Assembly: GCA_021234155.1 (NCBI GenBank)
Contig: JAJEKV010000002.1
Location: 41,779,203-41,843,202, forward strand
From: Isoetes taiwanensis
Lineage: Eukaryota; Streptophyta; Lycopodiopsida; Isoetales; Isoetaceae
DNA length: 64,000 nt
Reading direction: 5' to 3'
Each line of letters starts with the position of its first letter. The stretch's first letter is position 1. Below, piece after piece: positions 44,768 to 56,664 of this stretch. A model generated the notes under the pieces. It worked only from the letters and a program-made list of their open reading frames with translations. It ran no database searches and had not been told where the DNA came from. Made by a program: the position numbers and the translations under genes.

Positions 44768-45106
44768 TCACCCATCAAACTCCTTCATAAACTCTGGGTA
44801 TTGCTTCTCCAAATCCTGCTTCAATACCCATGTCGCGTCTTCCACGGGCAAGTGCTTCCATGTCGCGTCTTCCACGGGCAAGTGCTTCCACTTGACCAAA
44901 TGCTGGAGGAATTGAGACCACCTAGTCCTCTTGAATGACTTATCAAGAAGGAATTCAGGCACTATTTCAACTTGATCCTCCGTCATTTCCAACAAAGTTG
45001 GAGTATCCAAAACCTCCTCGGGGTTAGGATCGTGCCTTTTCAATAAACTCACATGGAAGACCTTAAGGTGGGCCAAGGGATCCAACTTGTAGGCTTGAGA
45101 GCCCAC
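44768..45106 (-). pseudogene. Retrotransposon integrase C-terminus with chromodomain
   Basis: GSQAYKLDPLAHLKVFHVSL and LLKRHDP form the integrase tail. QHLVKWKHLPVEDATW and a WVLKQDLEKQYPEF helix form the chromodomain. The strand KHLPVEDATW is encoded twice by a perfect 33-bp tandem duplication (about 44830-44895), which would disturb the fold. The frame ends at 44768. The upstream frame is broken. Confidence 0.85.
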
Positions 45107-45695
45107 TCTTCTCCAAGATCGTGAACGGACCAGCCCACCTCGGGGCGAGCTTCTTACAATTGCCGATGCGAAGCTTCCCTTGCCTAACCTTTACTTGGGC
45201 CAACTTTATCTGCCACAACAAAACAACTCTCGAGGAGTTTTATCTCTATCTGCTAGACTCTTCAGATGTGCCCATGCTGATTGAAGATATCCTCACACTT
45301 CTACCAAAAGCTACCGCATATATGCTGTTGTTGAGAAACTTCCACCTTGGGCACTAAATTATGCCACATAACTAGGGTCAAGCATTGATAACTGTAACTG
45401 ATCATGGGGGAGACATCTTCGATGACTCTTGCTTCATATTATTGTACATAATTGACCAGGTGGGTGTACTCGGCCCATTTGGATTACTTGTTCCAATCAT
45501 AGTTTCTCAATGTGCTCTCCAAATTTGTGTTGGTGCGGTCCCTTTGCCGATTTGACTGCAAATGATGAGCAAAACTCATCAACAAGTTGGTGCAGCTCGT
45601 GTTGAAGAAGTCTTGCTAAACGTCGCTAAAGAACTTCGGATCTCTATTGGTGATGATCGACCTGTGCCTTCCATGCAGCCTAAAAGAACTCTTAT

Positions 45696-45962
45696 TTAGA
45701 CCACACGGCTAGGTCCAAGGCGGTGTCTATGGTGTGGCATGGCAAGTATGTGCCCTTTTGATAAACTATATACCACAACCATCAAGGCTTCAAAGCTTCT
45801 TGTTGTCCTTGGAAGGCCAACTATAAAACCCATGCTGAAGACTTCCCACTTGGCGTCTGGCACCGCCCAAGGTTCCAAAACTCCTAAAATTCGAAGTTGT
45901 TCTGCCCTTGTCTGCTGATGCCACTGACATTCTTGGATATATCTGACTATCTGCTTCTTCAT
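45696..45962 (-). pseudogene. Retrotransposon integrase zinc-binding and core start
   Basis: MKKQIVRYIQECQWHQQ is the HHCC tail. AEQLRILGVLEPWAVPDAKW and FIVGLPRT, then VVVYSLSKGH, match the start of the Ty3 integrase core (first catalytic Asp region altered, VVV.SLSK with Tyr in place of Asp). Confidence 0.85.
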
Positions 45963-46276
45963 GTCCGGCCAGAAGTAGCTACTTCTAATCTTGAAGTAGA
46001 CCTTTATAAATTTTGTATAGCCGGAAATAGGGCTATTATGCGTGTCCTGGAAAATTTTTCTTACTCCTTATGCTTTGAGTATAGTTGTTCTTTGATATCA
46101 AAGATTACCTTCCTTTTTAAAATATTTGAAGGTTTCTCTCTCTTAATCCGTTCTTGCACTCTTGTAAGGACTAGCCCATCATGTGCTTGAACTCCATGTT
46201 GGGAAAGATGGCTTCTTCTATCTTCTTGCCGAATTAAACTGCTTGCGAAGTGGAGATGGCATTGCAAATTGCTGCT

Positions 46277-46462
46277 TCAAAAGCTTGCCAATGAGTGGCG
46301 ACGTCTTAACATCTCCATGGCTGCATGCTCTTCCATTGATTTGCTGTAGATCACGATGTCGTCGAAGAGAATTGATGAAGAAATCATCCAAGGAATCTTC
46401 GAAGATGTCGTCCTCAAATGCATACGAGTTGGTGGAGCATTCCATAGACTCAAGAGCATCAC
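46277..46462 (-). pseudogene. Reverse transcriptase fragment
   Basis: LFDDIVIYSKSMEEHAA carries the YxDD-type active-site box (here F-DD) and the following strand. Flanking RT is spread over shifted frames. Confidence 0.75.
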
Positions 46463-49400
46463 TGTGAAGTGATAGTGCCCATACCAAGTTTTGAAGGAGT
46501 CTTATAATTATCTTCCCCCTTCATCCTTATTTGCTGATTGCCCGAGCTTAAGTCGATTTTGTAGAAGAATCCTGCTTCTTGGGGCTAATCCATTATGTCG
46601 TTGCTTGTTGAGCTGCCCATGGTTGATATACACCTTTAAACTTCCATCTTGGCCGAAAGGATCCCCACTCCTACAACCGCTTCTTGAGCTCTGCTAGCTC
46701 GGAAGTGCTGATTCTATAAAGAGCCTTGCTGATCGGCTCTGCCTCCGGTGCAAGAGTGATTTCAGACTCTATGCCTCTATAGAGCAAAAGCTCTCAAATT
46801 TCACCTGGAGATATATCATGGGACTTCTTGATTAACTTAGAAATTGCCCAAGGCAGCTGTTTCGAAGTAGCATCTTCCTCCTTACTATTGCGGTCGGGGT
46901 CGACAACTTGTAGCTTGTGTATGACCTCATTCCTCATGATGCACTTAAGTAATTGCTTTACTGACATACGTTGCACGATTGGAATTACTTAACTTAAATT
47001 ATAAGGTACTTGCCCTTTAGTGCTGGGATAAGTATCTCTTGCTTATAATAATCAATTAATGCTTTAGCCAGCTTTAATATTGCATGCTTATTGTGAGGTC
47101 ATAATTGCCAATGTACATAAGTTGGTGCCGATGCTCTACTTTGCTTCGCTCTAGGTTGATGTCGAACTTGACTCTTGTTCCGTTGGTGCTGCTAATTACT
47201 TGGCCTTGGCTTAATTACTGGCCTAGATTTAGACTTAAGAGTCTTGCTCTTAAAGATGTCCGTCATCTAGGAGGTGCAAAATTACAAGTTAAAGAACTAC
47301 TTACATAAATCCTATGGCCACAAGTTAGTCGGCATGACATTACTTTTGGGCACACATAGAAAACTATATGATTAGATAATTATTCTTGTTTTAGATCTAA
47401 TCTATACTCTAGGATCTACCCTTTCTTAATTATTGCCCTCTTGAAATAGCCCCACCTTTGAGTTGATGCCATCTAAGAAGTTGGCCAGACTTATTAGATT
47501 GCTTCCCTTCATTTGGTCGGATTATTCCTTATGCTGCGGAAGTACTCGTCATATACATGGTCGACGGTTATCCTATTATTGAATCCTTCTTAGCGAGGTG
47601 ATCAAACTCACGAAGAGGTTCCAATATGTTGGATATCTGCCAGCAATGTATACAATTATTGTACTCCATACCTTTCTTCCCAATCCTTGAAGCTTGCTCA
47701 ATTCTTGGGTCCCTCTTTCTAAAAGAAAAGACAAAATCTACTCGAAATTTCGTCCCAATCCCATCATGGATGCTATCACCCATAATTTTAAGAGACTCAA
47801 CTATCTGATAGGTCCTCTAGCTTGCTCAAAGCTGGTGTAGTCGTTAGTCGCTGGAGTAGCAAGGCGATGATCCATAATTTGTTGAAAGAATCTAGTATCC
47901 TTGGAGTTGTTGCATGATCATTCAAGTGCCCTGCTTTCTTTTGTCGAACATATTCTGACTCTGATCATCCTTAATGTTGATGTTGACTATCTTTATTAAC
48001 GTTATCCCTCTTAGTGGACTTGCTGATGTAGTGGCGACCTAAGGTTCGGTGTTGCATCCCAAAGGCTTGAAGGTCATGTTCACCATTGCGTAGAATCTTT
48101 CGTGTTTAACTCATCTGCCTCGAAGGTTATTAGATTCGAGGATGATTCTTCTAACTCTTGAATTGATATTGGTTTGTTGAGCTTGTTGATTTGATTCTTC
48201 ATTTTGGCGGCGACATGCTGCTGTTATAAGACTGATGACAATGTTGAGTACTTTACCGCTTCTAACTGTGCAACTTCTCTTGCTGAGAGGAATTTGTGTG
48301 CATCTATCTGCAAGGACTAATCTTGACTGATCAATTAATAATTCTGGTATTTGGTCCCTCATGATGCCTCTTTTTGATGGTGTTTGACCTCCATCTCTAC
48401 GGCAGAAGATTGTTGTGATCTTGAGATGGCGCTGTCAAGGTTGATGCAGCTGCTCTGAAGTATCGGGGCTGATGAGGAAGAAGTTTGTTGCAGTTTGCCA
48501 TATTCCTATTCCTGAGAAGCCCACCTTTGCTGGTTTGTAGTACCTCCTTAGTCAAGCATGTTTGCTTGAAGTCCAAATCTGATACTACTATGGCCTGGGT
48601 ACCTATGATAATTTCCCTTCCGAGGAGGTTTGTCCAGTCTCATTCTTTAGGGCTCTTGATATCATAAGTCGATGAAGTCTACTTGTTGGTGGCGTAGCTG
48701 TGACATTAGTCATCGATGTGGGGTCATTCCTCGAGGCAATATGGCACTTGGAGTATCCTTGACTAGGAGATACCCTTCCCCTAATGTGAGCAATTTTGTA
48801 AGTGCCATGATGCCCATTGACTGTTGCATAGCCCTCTTGGCAGTCTTGTGTCTAATCTTGATGTCGCAATCGTCCTTCCTTTGGCCTCCTCTTTATTATT
48901 TGTGTTCGGGCTTCCCTGTACACCATCTTGGCCTTTGATTTGCTGAAGCTTCCTCCATAAGGTTGCCCTCTGCTTTCGATTCGTTGATGTTGTCGAGTGG
49001 CTCCACTGTCGAGGCTCGAGGATCTGTAACGAAGGTTCTCCTGACCTATTTTACTGCCCTAAGCACAAGGTAACTAATACTACCACAAGAACAATTTCTT
49101 ATATCTACTAACTCTACAAACCCTATTTTTATGCCTTTATCCACTCTCCCTCAATTGCCCCACTTGGCACTTTACTAGGCACTGAGAAAGGTACTTATAT
49201 ACTGTTATGGGGTGGTAGAAGGAGACTCATTCACTGGGTGTACTTGGTGTGCTAGATTGAATTACTTAAATAGAATTACTTCCTAGACAATTATCTATGA
49301 TACAAGGGCATGGCTGAAAACACTTGATGATAGTGCACCTATGACGTGTGTTGGTGTATCATACCAACGTGTGACAGCAATTCCTAAGGCCTTGGCAACT

Positions 49401-49995
49401 AGCTGGGTTTCTAAGAAAAGGTTTAATTATACTACCTATATGTAGACAAGAAGACACTTAGCAAGACAAGAGCGACAACTAAGCTGTGATGATTGCGGTC
49501 TGTAAGCCTCTATCTAACTTAAGGATCTTGGTTCTAACTCTTGGTCATATTGGCAAATGATGCCGGTGTAATAGGGAGTTCTAGTCAAAATGGCATGGAG
49601 ATCAAAGAGATGATCAAAGACATGGAAGTCTTGCTCGGCAGGGAAATCACGGATGTGATTGGCCTCACTGTACCATCTAACAAAGCTTGATGGTGCCATT
49701 GAGCAGAGATAGCTATGAAAAATGGCTGCTGGGATTAAGCAAAGGGCTAGAAATCGCCAAAGGAGCTGAGAGCAATTCTGATGGGGAGAAAATGACAAAT
49801 GAGGGCCCTTTTTATAGACTAGGGGTACCTCGGGTTCCATTCACAAAGGTTCTTGATGGGGCAGACTTCGAATCTATGGCCATGGTTGTCTAAATGAGCT
49901 ATCATGAAGTGCAAATCTAAGCAAAACAAAGCAAGAAACGCTACATGGCAGTTTGTTGGATGAAAATTGGTCAATTTGGGCAAAAATGGGCGAAA
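46463..49995 (-). pseudogene. Decayed gag-pol interior of the retrotransposon
   Basis: No intact domain. Short minus-strand frames such as 46794-46976 and 48111-48362 (Q/N-rich) lie where the gag-protease-RT junction is expected, but individual assignment is weak. Confidence 0.5.
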
Positions 49996-50192
49996 TCGGG
50001 TCGCGTCGCCCAAATGAGGCTTGCGTTCGCGACGCAGAGGCCTTTCGCGCGATGCAACCCGAGTTGACTTTGACTTTGACTTTTTTTTTTTTTTTTTTTT
50101 TTTTTTCCAAACCGGGTCGCGTCGCGCAAATGAGGCCTGCGTTCGCGACGCAGAGGCCTTTCGCGCGATGCAACCCGAGTTGACTTTGACTC
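49996..50192. repeat. ~80-bp CG-rich duplication around a 28-base T run
   Basis: gggtcgcgtcgc...gttgactttgact occurs at about 49997-50077 and again at 50115-50190 with few changes, separated by (T)28. The unit is CpG-rich and itself partly palindromic (cgttcgcgacgcag). Several overlapping ORFs arise from it and are not genes. Confidence 0.85.
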
Positions 50193-50624
50193 CATATATA
50201 TACATACAACCATTACTTCTAGGAACATATATATATAATATATACAAGTTCAAAATCTTATTCAAAGGTTCCTAAATTTCATCTTTTCTAATCCTCCGCG
50301 CTAGGTTCATGCTCTTGAGCATAATGGTCATCCTCTTGGCATGAATGGTGCAGATCTTGACCTCCTCGGCTTTGGCCGCTTCCTGGCGAGATCCCGCCAT
50401 CGTTGATGTGGTTCAGTAGTCGTGGCCCATCTTGAACTCCTCAATAGACCTTTGATGTAGGCACTTTCGAAGAGTTTTACGGATCATCGACCGGTACACC
50501 GTTGGCAATGTCGAATATTACGGCGGCTCTCTTGTCTTTGGGGATTTGGCCCATGGCGGACCTTCTTCGGGGAATCGAGTCGAGGTGGTGGAGGCTAGCT
50601 TTTCGACCCTGGTCGGCTACCTTG

Positions 50625-50915
50625 TTAGATCCATTGGCGGAGATAATTCTTGCATGCTGCCTTCTTCTTCTCGTACTCCATATCTTGCTTGAGCTTTAAG
50701 TAGCTTCTCGCTGATGTTGCCCTCCTTGGACTGCATTGGATATGGTTGCCGAGCGTAGGCTGCGTCTGTTCTTCGACCTCCTCCTCCTCTTCTTCTTTAG
50801 CCTCTTGCTCCTCCTCTTGTTGTTGTGGTCCTTCTTCCTCGGGCTCATCCTCCTCCAGTTCGTCTAGTTGTGGTTCTCTCCTTGCTTTGCGTCTCTTCCT
50901 CCCTTTTCTTCGCAT
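50625..50915 (-). pseudogene. Acidic low-complexity ORF, possible gag N-terminus
   Basis: A Glu/Gln-rich stretch (EEEEEEVEEQTQPTLG) lies about 1 kb inside the 5' LTR, where gag should begin. No gag family motif is recognised, so it may be purely compositional. Confidence 0.3.
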
Positions 50916-51900
50916 TGATTGCTTTCGCTCCCCTTGCTCTTTTCACTTTGGGTTGGGGTTGCTCCTCTTTGCTTGTTGCTCAGGTACTCTTCTTGGTGTT
51001 GGTGTTGCTCCTGCTATCGAGGTTGCTCTTGCTACTTGTTCCTTACACTCTTCCCCGTTCTTTGGGGGTTGCTCACATTCTGCCGGGTTGCTCTCTCACG
51101 AGGTGGAGCGATTCGTCCCGAAGAGCTTGAGTGGCCAAGTTTAAGTCGTCGGCACGGGTCGCCGGGGGCCTCACGAATTTGCTTGTCGCCCATGCCACCG
51201 TGAGTGCTTCAGCGTTCCGTGCAAAGCTGGAGTCTCCAACCTTCCTAGCTACTTGTTTGGTCCTCCTAACAACTTAGCTTCCCCGATGGTGGCCTCTTGA
51301 GCGATCTTGCTTCTATCTTCGTGGCTCCTTTGGGTCGATCTCGTTTGTATTTGTTAGCTCGATTGGACACTTTTATGGCAGCTTGGAGGTTAGCTTCTAA
51401 TTAAGCCCTACAAGGGTAAAGGAAAGGTTCAAGCTACTATTTGGGAACTTCTAAGGAGTAGAGGCTTTTTTATAGGTTTATTAGCTACTTTTTCTTAAGA
51501 GTAAATTTATTATAACTATGGGTTAATAATTAAGGTACTTCCCTAATCACTTAACTATTTTTTCAAAATTTCCTAATTCCTTTTTGGGCCAAGTAGTGGT
51601 CATTTCCGCCATTTTCTTTCAAGCTTTCTTTTGAGTGATTTCTCGCTCAATTTTTTTAAACGAAAGGTGCGGTTCATGAACAACTTGAGCTCAATTTTAC
51701 TAGAAGGTTTCTTTTGACTATATTATTTCTACCACTTAGACTATACTTGATCTAATTATGACCACCGCTAATGGGAAAAAAAATTCTCCCATATTTCATG
51801 GTTCAAGACTGAATTCTCATTCCATTCCATAGCTAGGCCGTTTAGTCTACCTATTCGTGGGATATGGTCGGTTGCTAGCTCTTGGTCAACCAAGAACATT

Positions 51901-51911
51901 GCTCGATACCA
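51901..51911 (-). other. Primer-binding site (initiator Met tRNA type)
   Basis: On the minus strand, one base after the LTR end, TGGTATCGAGC matches the usual TGGTATCAGAGC with one base missing. Confidence 0.8.
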
Positions 51912-51912
51912 T

Positions 51913-53547
51913 TGTGACGCTCCTGCTAGACATATGCGGCCACCGTACACACTCGGCAGAAATCCCCGTCCGGCTCAACAACCGCGACAGCCCTCCGGCC
52001 TATCCCGCACTATGGAACTCCCCAGTGGCGGAAAGGGGACACGAAAGGTGTCTTCGCGCCCCTTCCCCTATGGGCTCCTATCACAGTGAAGCATAAACAA
52101 CGTCGAACTAGCAATAACAATACAACATCCTACCTCGAAGGGTAGTCCATCACATATCCACATGAGCAAAGAAGATAATCATAAACCATAAAACATGAGA
52201 GCTCCTACCCATGGCTCGACTCATAAGGAGGTAGACCGACCGGATAGGTCTCAAGATAGAAGCGCATCCGAGTCATAACAATGGCGGGGCTGGCATAAGA
52301 CAATGGCTAGGGTTGACCACTCCATCCGCCCCTCCTGTGCATACTTTTGCGGATGGGCTAAATCAGGCTCGGCATGACTCTAGCCTTCCTGGATCGCAAT
52401 CCCATGGCATCACCCATCGGGACTACTCCAGGTTGCATCTCCCTGGTCCGATGAGGCAGGAAGGGTTGCATCTCCCCTTCCCAGGGTCTAGAGGTTCCGT
52501 GGGCGGCTAGAGAATCGTGGCGACACACGATTAATTATCCCACTTAACCCCCAAAACGAGAGCCAAGCCAACACTTGCAGCTCTCGAGGCGGCGACACCA
52601 TTGCCCCGAGGTGTCGGACCCATGCTCGCCCACACGCAAGTGACCCACCATAAGCCTAGCCCACTGTGGGATCCCCCGAAGCCCCCACTCGGCAGGGATC
52701 CTCCCTCCACATTCCCTCTAGCCCCGTTATGCGGTGCTGAGTCATATCATAGCCTCGATAGCCTGGTGGGCTCCTATGCACAGGCCGCATATAATAGGAA
52801 CCAAGGGATCTACTCTAGGAGCATACTACATATGGCCCTAGGTCTCTACCCCCCTTCCCAATACAAGAGGAGCAAACATGATCAACCAACATCACATAAT
52901 CATCATATCCTAAGAATGATCATAAGAAGAACATCTTAACCTAATCATACAATCTAACTAATAGTTAGGGTTCATTGATTAGGGTTCAAGATGTTGAATA
53001 CGGGTTCTAGGATGGCTCTACTCTAGATACAAGATACTAGCATATCTGGAATGCTAATTCCAGATAAGCTATCACAACTACTATCCTACATACCTGCTCC
53101 TGAAGCTCTCCCTCCAGATCCGTGTGCCTCCATGGTCTTCGACTCACGAGATGCTGCTCCTACTCCAAGAACAAGTCTACCCTGCTGGGGCTGCTGCACC
53201 AGCCTATGCCACAACAAACGATGTTCGAAACGGGGTTTCGAACGAGTAGGTGAGTCTCTGGGTGCTAGGGCTGGAAAGAGGCCTAGGGTTAGGGTTTCAG
53301 CCTATATAAGTTAGGTCCACCTAGGATGCCACGTGGCACCAATCGGGTGAATCCCGTGGTGGGTGCCCCAATAGGTTAAGGCCACGTGGATAATGGTCTA
53401 ACCTATGGTTGGCTAAGTTATGAGAATAACTTGGCCATGCCCCCTAATGCCACAATCTATGGTATACAAGGCTATGAAGATAGACTTGTATAGTGACGGA
53501 TCCAGGAATATACGTATTTATGGCGTATATTCCCCTGGACCGTCACA
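51913..53547 (-). repeat. 5' LTR
   Basis: Partner of 42231-43873, with the same terminal palindrome at 53492-53546. Followed on the plus strand by the target duplication catca. Confidence 0.95.
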
Positions 53548-54640
53548 CATCACCAACAAAACAACAAGACAAAAACAAACCTCCCAGAGTGGAGGGGCTG
53601 ATTACGCGCGTGCCACGCGATAAAAATACAACAACAAAGAAGGGGGGGAGGGTGGGTTCAAAGAGAATAAGATACTGCTGAGAGAGAAGAGGAAGCGCCG
53701 ATGAGAAGTCGATGCAGAAACGCGCCTAAAATAGCGAACTCCCAACCAGAATGGGCATGCGCTGCCCGCATGCATGCAAAACATGCGTGCTCGTCCCATT
53801 CTAGAATGGCGATCCGATGTCTCGGATCGATGGGATTCTAGAATGGGACTCGCATGAAACCAACAAACCGCCCGAATACCAAAGGACTTCCTTAACAAAC
53901 TAGGATCGAGGACGAAGGTCACAGGATGAAGGCTAAAGGCCGAGAAAGGACAGCATGAAGAGACGCCAAATTGGCCAAACCAGGCAGGAAGAAGCCCCTC
54001 CCCTGCCTGGAAACAATTCAAAGAGAATAAGATACTGCTGAGAGAGAATCATCTCAGCAGATTTTCTACAATGGAGGATAGTGGGTAGCCGCACACATGC
54101 GAACTACCCACAAAAAATAAAGGGAAAATCCAATTATATCATTTGGACCCCAACAAAATACAATGCTAATAGAGATTGGGCTAGTGTACCTGCCGAAAGC
54201 TTATCACCGGGATTAAAAAACCCCGCCCTTTCGGGTTTTCGAGGAAAAACCCTAGTGATAAGCCTTCCGAAGAAGGGGCTTGGACAAACGTAAAGGCATA
54301 AAAAATCGCCCCAAAACCCACGAATGGAAAAGTCGAAAACAGATGCCGCCGCTAACCCGCACCCGCACATCACCAACAAAACAACAAGACAAAAACAAAC
54401 CTCCCGTGAGTGGAGGGTTGATTACGCCGCTGCCACGCGATAAAAATACAACAACAAAAAGAAGGGGGGAGGGTGGGTTCAAAGAGAATAAGATATCTGG
54501 CGAGAGAGAAGAGGAAGCCCGATGAGAAGTCGATGCGAAAACGCCGCCTAAAATAGCGAACTCCCAACCGTATGGGCATCGCGCTGCCCGCATGCATGCA
54601 AAACATGCATGCTCGTCCCATTCTAGAATGGCGATCCGAA
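53548..54640. repeat. Repeated unit X: right part of interrupted copy and a second copy
   Basis: 53548-53834 continues the unit interrupted by the retrotransposon. From about 53835 a second copy starts, with the 42054-type hairpin at 54193-54270, the uninterrupted target (cgcacatcaccaacaaaac) at about 54366, and the gaatgg/ccattc end at 54610-54640. Plus-strand and minus-strand ORFs here recur with the repeat and are not taken as genes. Confidence 0.8.
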
Positions 54641-55147
54641 GCGGCAGTAAAGCCCCTCCGCGACGAAATAATGAGTACCATATCGGGATGGATTCAAGCC
54701 TATAGCAAGAAGACACTCCCGCCACCACCCCGAAAGCAAATCGGATAGGATAAAGGCCGCAAAGAAGAAGGAGAGGAAAACGAAAAGAGGGGCCGGATGG
54801 AGGATCGAGGAGATGATAAGAACCGGTAGAAATCAGCGATAAGGATAGTGACAGGCATGCGAACGGCTGCAAGCGAGCTAAAGAAATCGTGATGATCACG
54901 GCAAGTTCGCACGCTTTGAATGACGAATAAGAAGATCCACATGCGATAAGGAAAAAGAAAGATCACGCCAATTGAGGGCAAGGGCCCGAGATGTGCAAAA
55001 AGCCGCAAAGGAAACTACAAACGAAAATACGGGCCGAGAGGGAAAAGAAGAAGCGCAGGATGCGAAAGTGGAGAACAATCGAGCGGACATGCCGAAAGGT
55101 GAGAGGAAGAAAGGTACGAGGAGGGCGAAAATGTGATTTAAAGGTAG
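54641..55147. other. Single-copy A/G-rich spacer
   Basis: No repeat partner within the window. Long minus-strand F/L/S-rich ORFs are compositional. Confidence 0.5.
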
Positions 55148-56296
55148 ACCGACGAGCCAACGAGGGTAAAGGTAAAATGGCGGAGAGGGAAGGTTGAAAA
55201 GTTGATGAAAAAAGGATATGGCTGCGAGGTCAAGAAATGGATGAGGGCGACATCCGAGGATGATGAAGAGAGGCAAAAAGGCCGCAACAACAAAAAGGAG
55301 AAGCCGGAAGATAAGGAACAAGATGTAGACGCACCAAGCAACAAAGCGGGGAACATAGCCAATGGCAAGCCAAAAAAAGAGTAGATGGGGCACGGAGGAA
55401 AAACTAAAGGCAAAGTCGCAAAGAAAAAGGGAACCTCCCGGGGTGAGCAAGCGAGAAGGAGCTGTCACAACAACATAAAAACCATGTTAACTTCATTCAA
55501 ATTGACAACGAAAAAACATAAAGAGTTACATGACGCCAATCCCAGAAAGGTCGCGAAAAGATGTGGCAATAAAGCCAAAGAAAATGCATCAAAAACAGAA
55601 ATTCTTTAATAAAAGACGCCCACCGATCCCGGCCCGTAGTAAAGGCCACCATGGTGCGAAGGCCAATGAAGAACCGCCAAGCAGGATACGAAAGCATGAC
55701 ACGCTGGGTGCATGGTGATCGAGGACAGAGAAAAAATGCATGTATCTAAGCAAAATGGAGGAGCCATAGCCCATAAAGAACCAATAGATTAAAAATCATC
55801 TAGCACATAGAAAAAATGCATGTATCTAAGCAAAATGAAGGAGCCACCATATGATGCAAAAATGTTTCCATTGATCGTATTCTAAGACAAGAAACCGTCA
55901 AAAAGTAGGTCCCATTACGCCTAGCAATGTCAAGGCAACTCTAGATGCATAAATGATGAGGCAATTAAATTGATGGCTTTGTGAAAACAAGAAGAGAACC
56001 CATTATAGTACTCATAAGAACCATCAAAAATCAATAATCGTAAAAAAAATACTACAAAGGAACTTACCATAGTAAATATGTGAACAACAAGACCCCAAGC
56101 AAAAAACCCCCCAACATATGGAATACTTGGAACACAAGTCATGTAGCAATATTGAAAATAACTAAGACGGGATACACAAGGCAGGGAACAATATTTTAAC
56201 AACTGGCAACAGACATAAAAAGACAAAGTGCAACCTGGCATATGTGGTGAATAAATCTCGGGGCAATAAAAAGAATGAAACCATGAGAATGCAGTA
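55148..56296. repeat. Tandem unit Y, copy 1 left part
   Basis: Matches 60881-62042 at high identity, starting gacgagccaacgagggtaaa. It continues at 60536 after the Helitron. Confidence 0.9.
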
Positions 56297-56664
56297 TCTA
56301 TCTATATATAATAAAAGCAAAATGTAGTGTGTGCAGAACATCTCGGCCGTCAATTTCTTTTCCCACAACTTTCATTTTGGGCCGTCCGATTGTGTTGTAA
56401 CACCGAAAGGTAGGGCGCCCCATCATAACTGCTTTCTGAAAGGCATTTTCGTCGTACCTTTTTGAAAGGCATTTTCATCTTGTTCCTGTGTTATGCGATT
56501 AGGTGAAAGTCGGATCTATAGCTGAGATCCCTATTGCGTAGGGCGCCCCAATTCAAAACCGTTTTTTGGATAGGCATTTTCATCATGCATTTTTTTTTGG
56601 GGAGCCATTGCTTATGGCATATCGCTTCTCAAGATTCGGCCGTGCTTCTCTCGAGATTTTCCGT

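Larger units (their letters stand above)
42231..53547 (-). mobile_element. Ty3/gypsy LTR retrotransposon (chromodomain type), complete but decayed
   Basis: LTRs of 1643 bp (42231-43873) and 1635 bp (51913-53547) begin TG and end CA. They are flanked by a perfect 5-bp duplication catca (42226-42230 and 53548-53552). On the minus strand, TGGTATCGAGC follows the 5' LTR, one base short of the initiator-Met tRNA site. CTAAGGGGGAGAA precedes the 3' LTR as the polypurine tract. Pol order on the minus strand is RT, integrase, chromodomain, which is the Ty3 order. No domain is intact. The empty site is visible in a second copy of the target unit at about 54366-54376. Confidence 0.95.

Noticed and set aside
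49819-50275. Overlapping ORFs on both strands with poly-Lys or poly-Phe
   Set aside because: They are produced by the 28-base T run and the duplicated CG-rich unit.
54252-55468. Long minus-strand ORFs (215 and 190 aa)
   Set aside because: F/L/S-rich composition from A/G-rich repeat DNA. Parts recur in other repeat copies, and no domain or conserved motif is seen.
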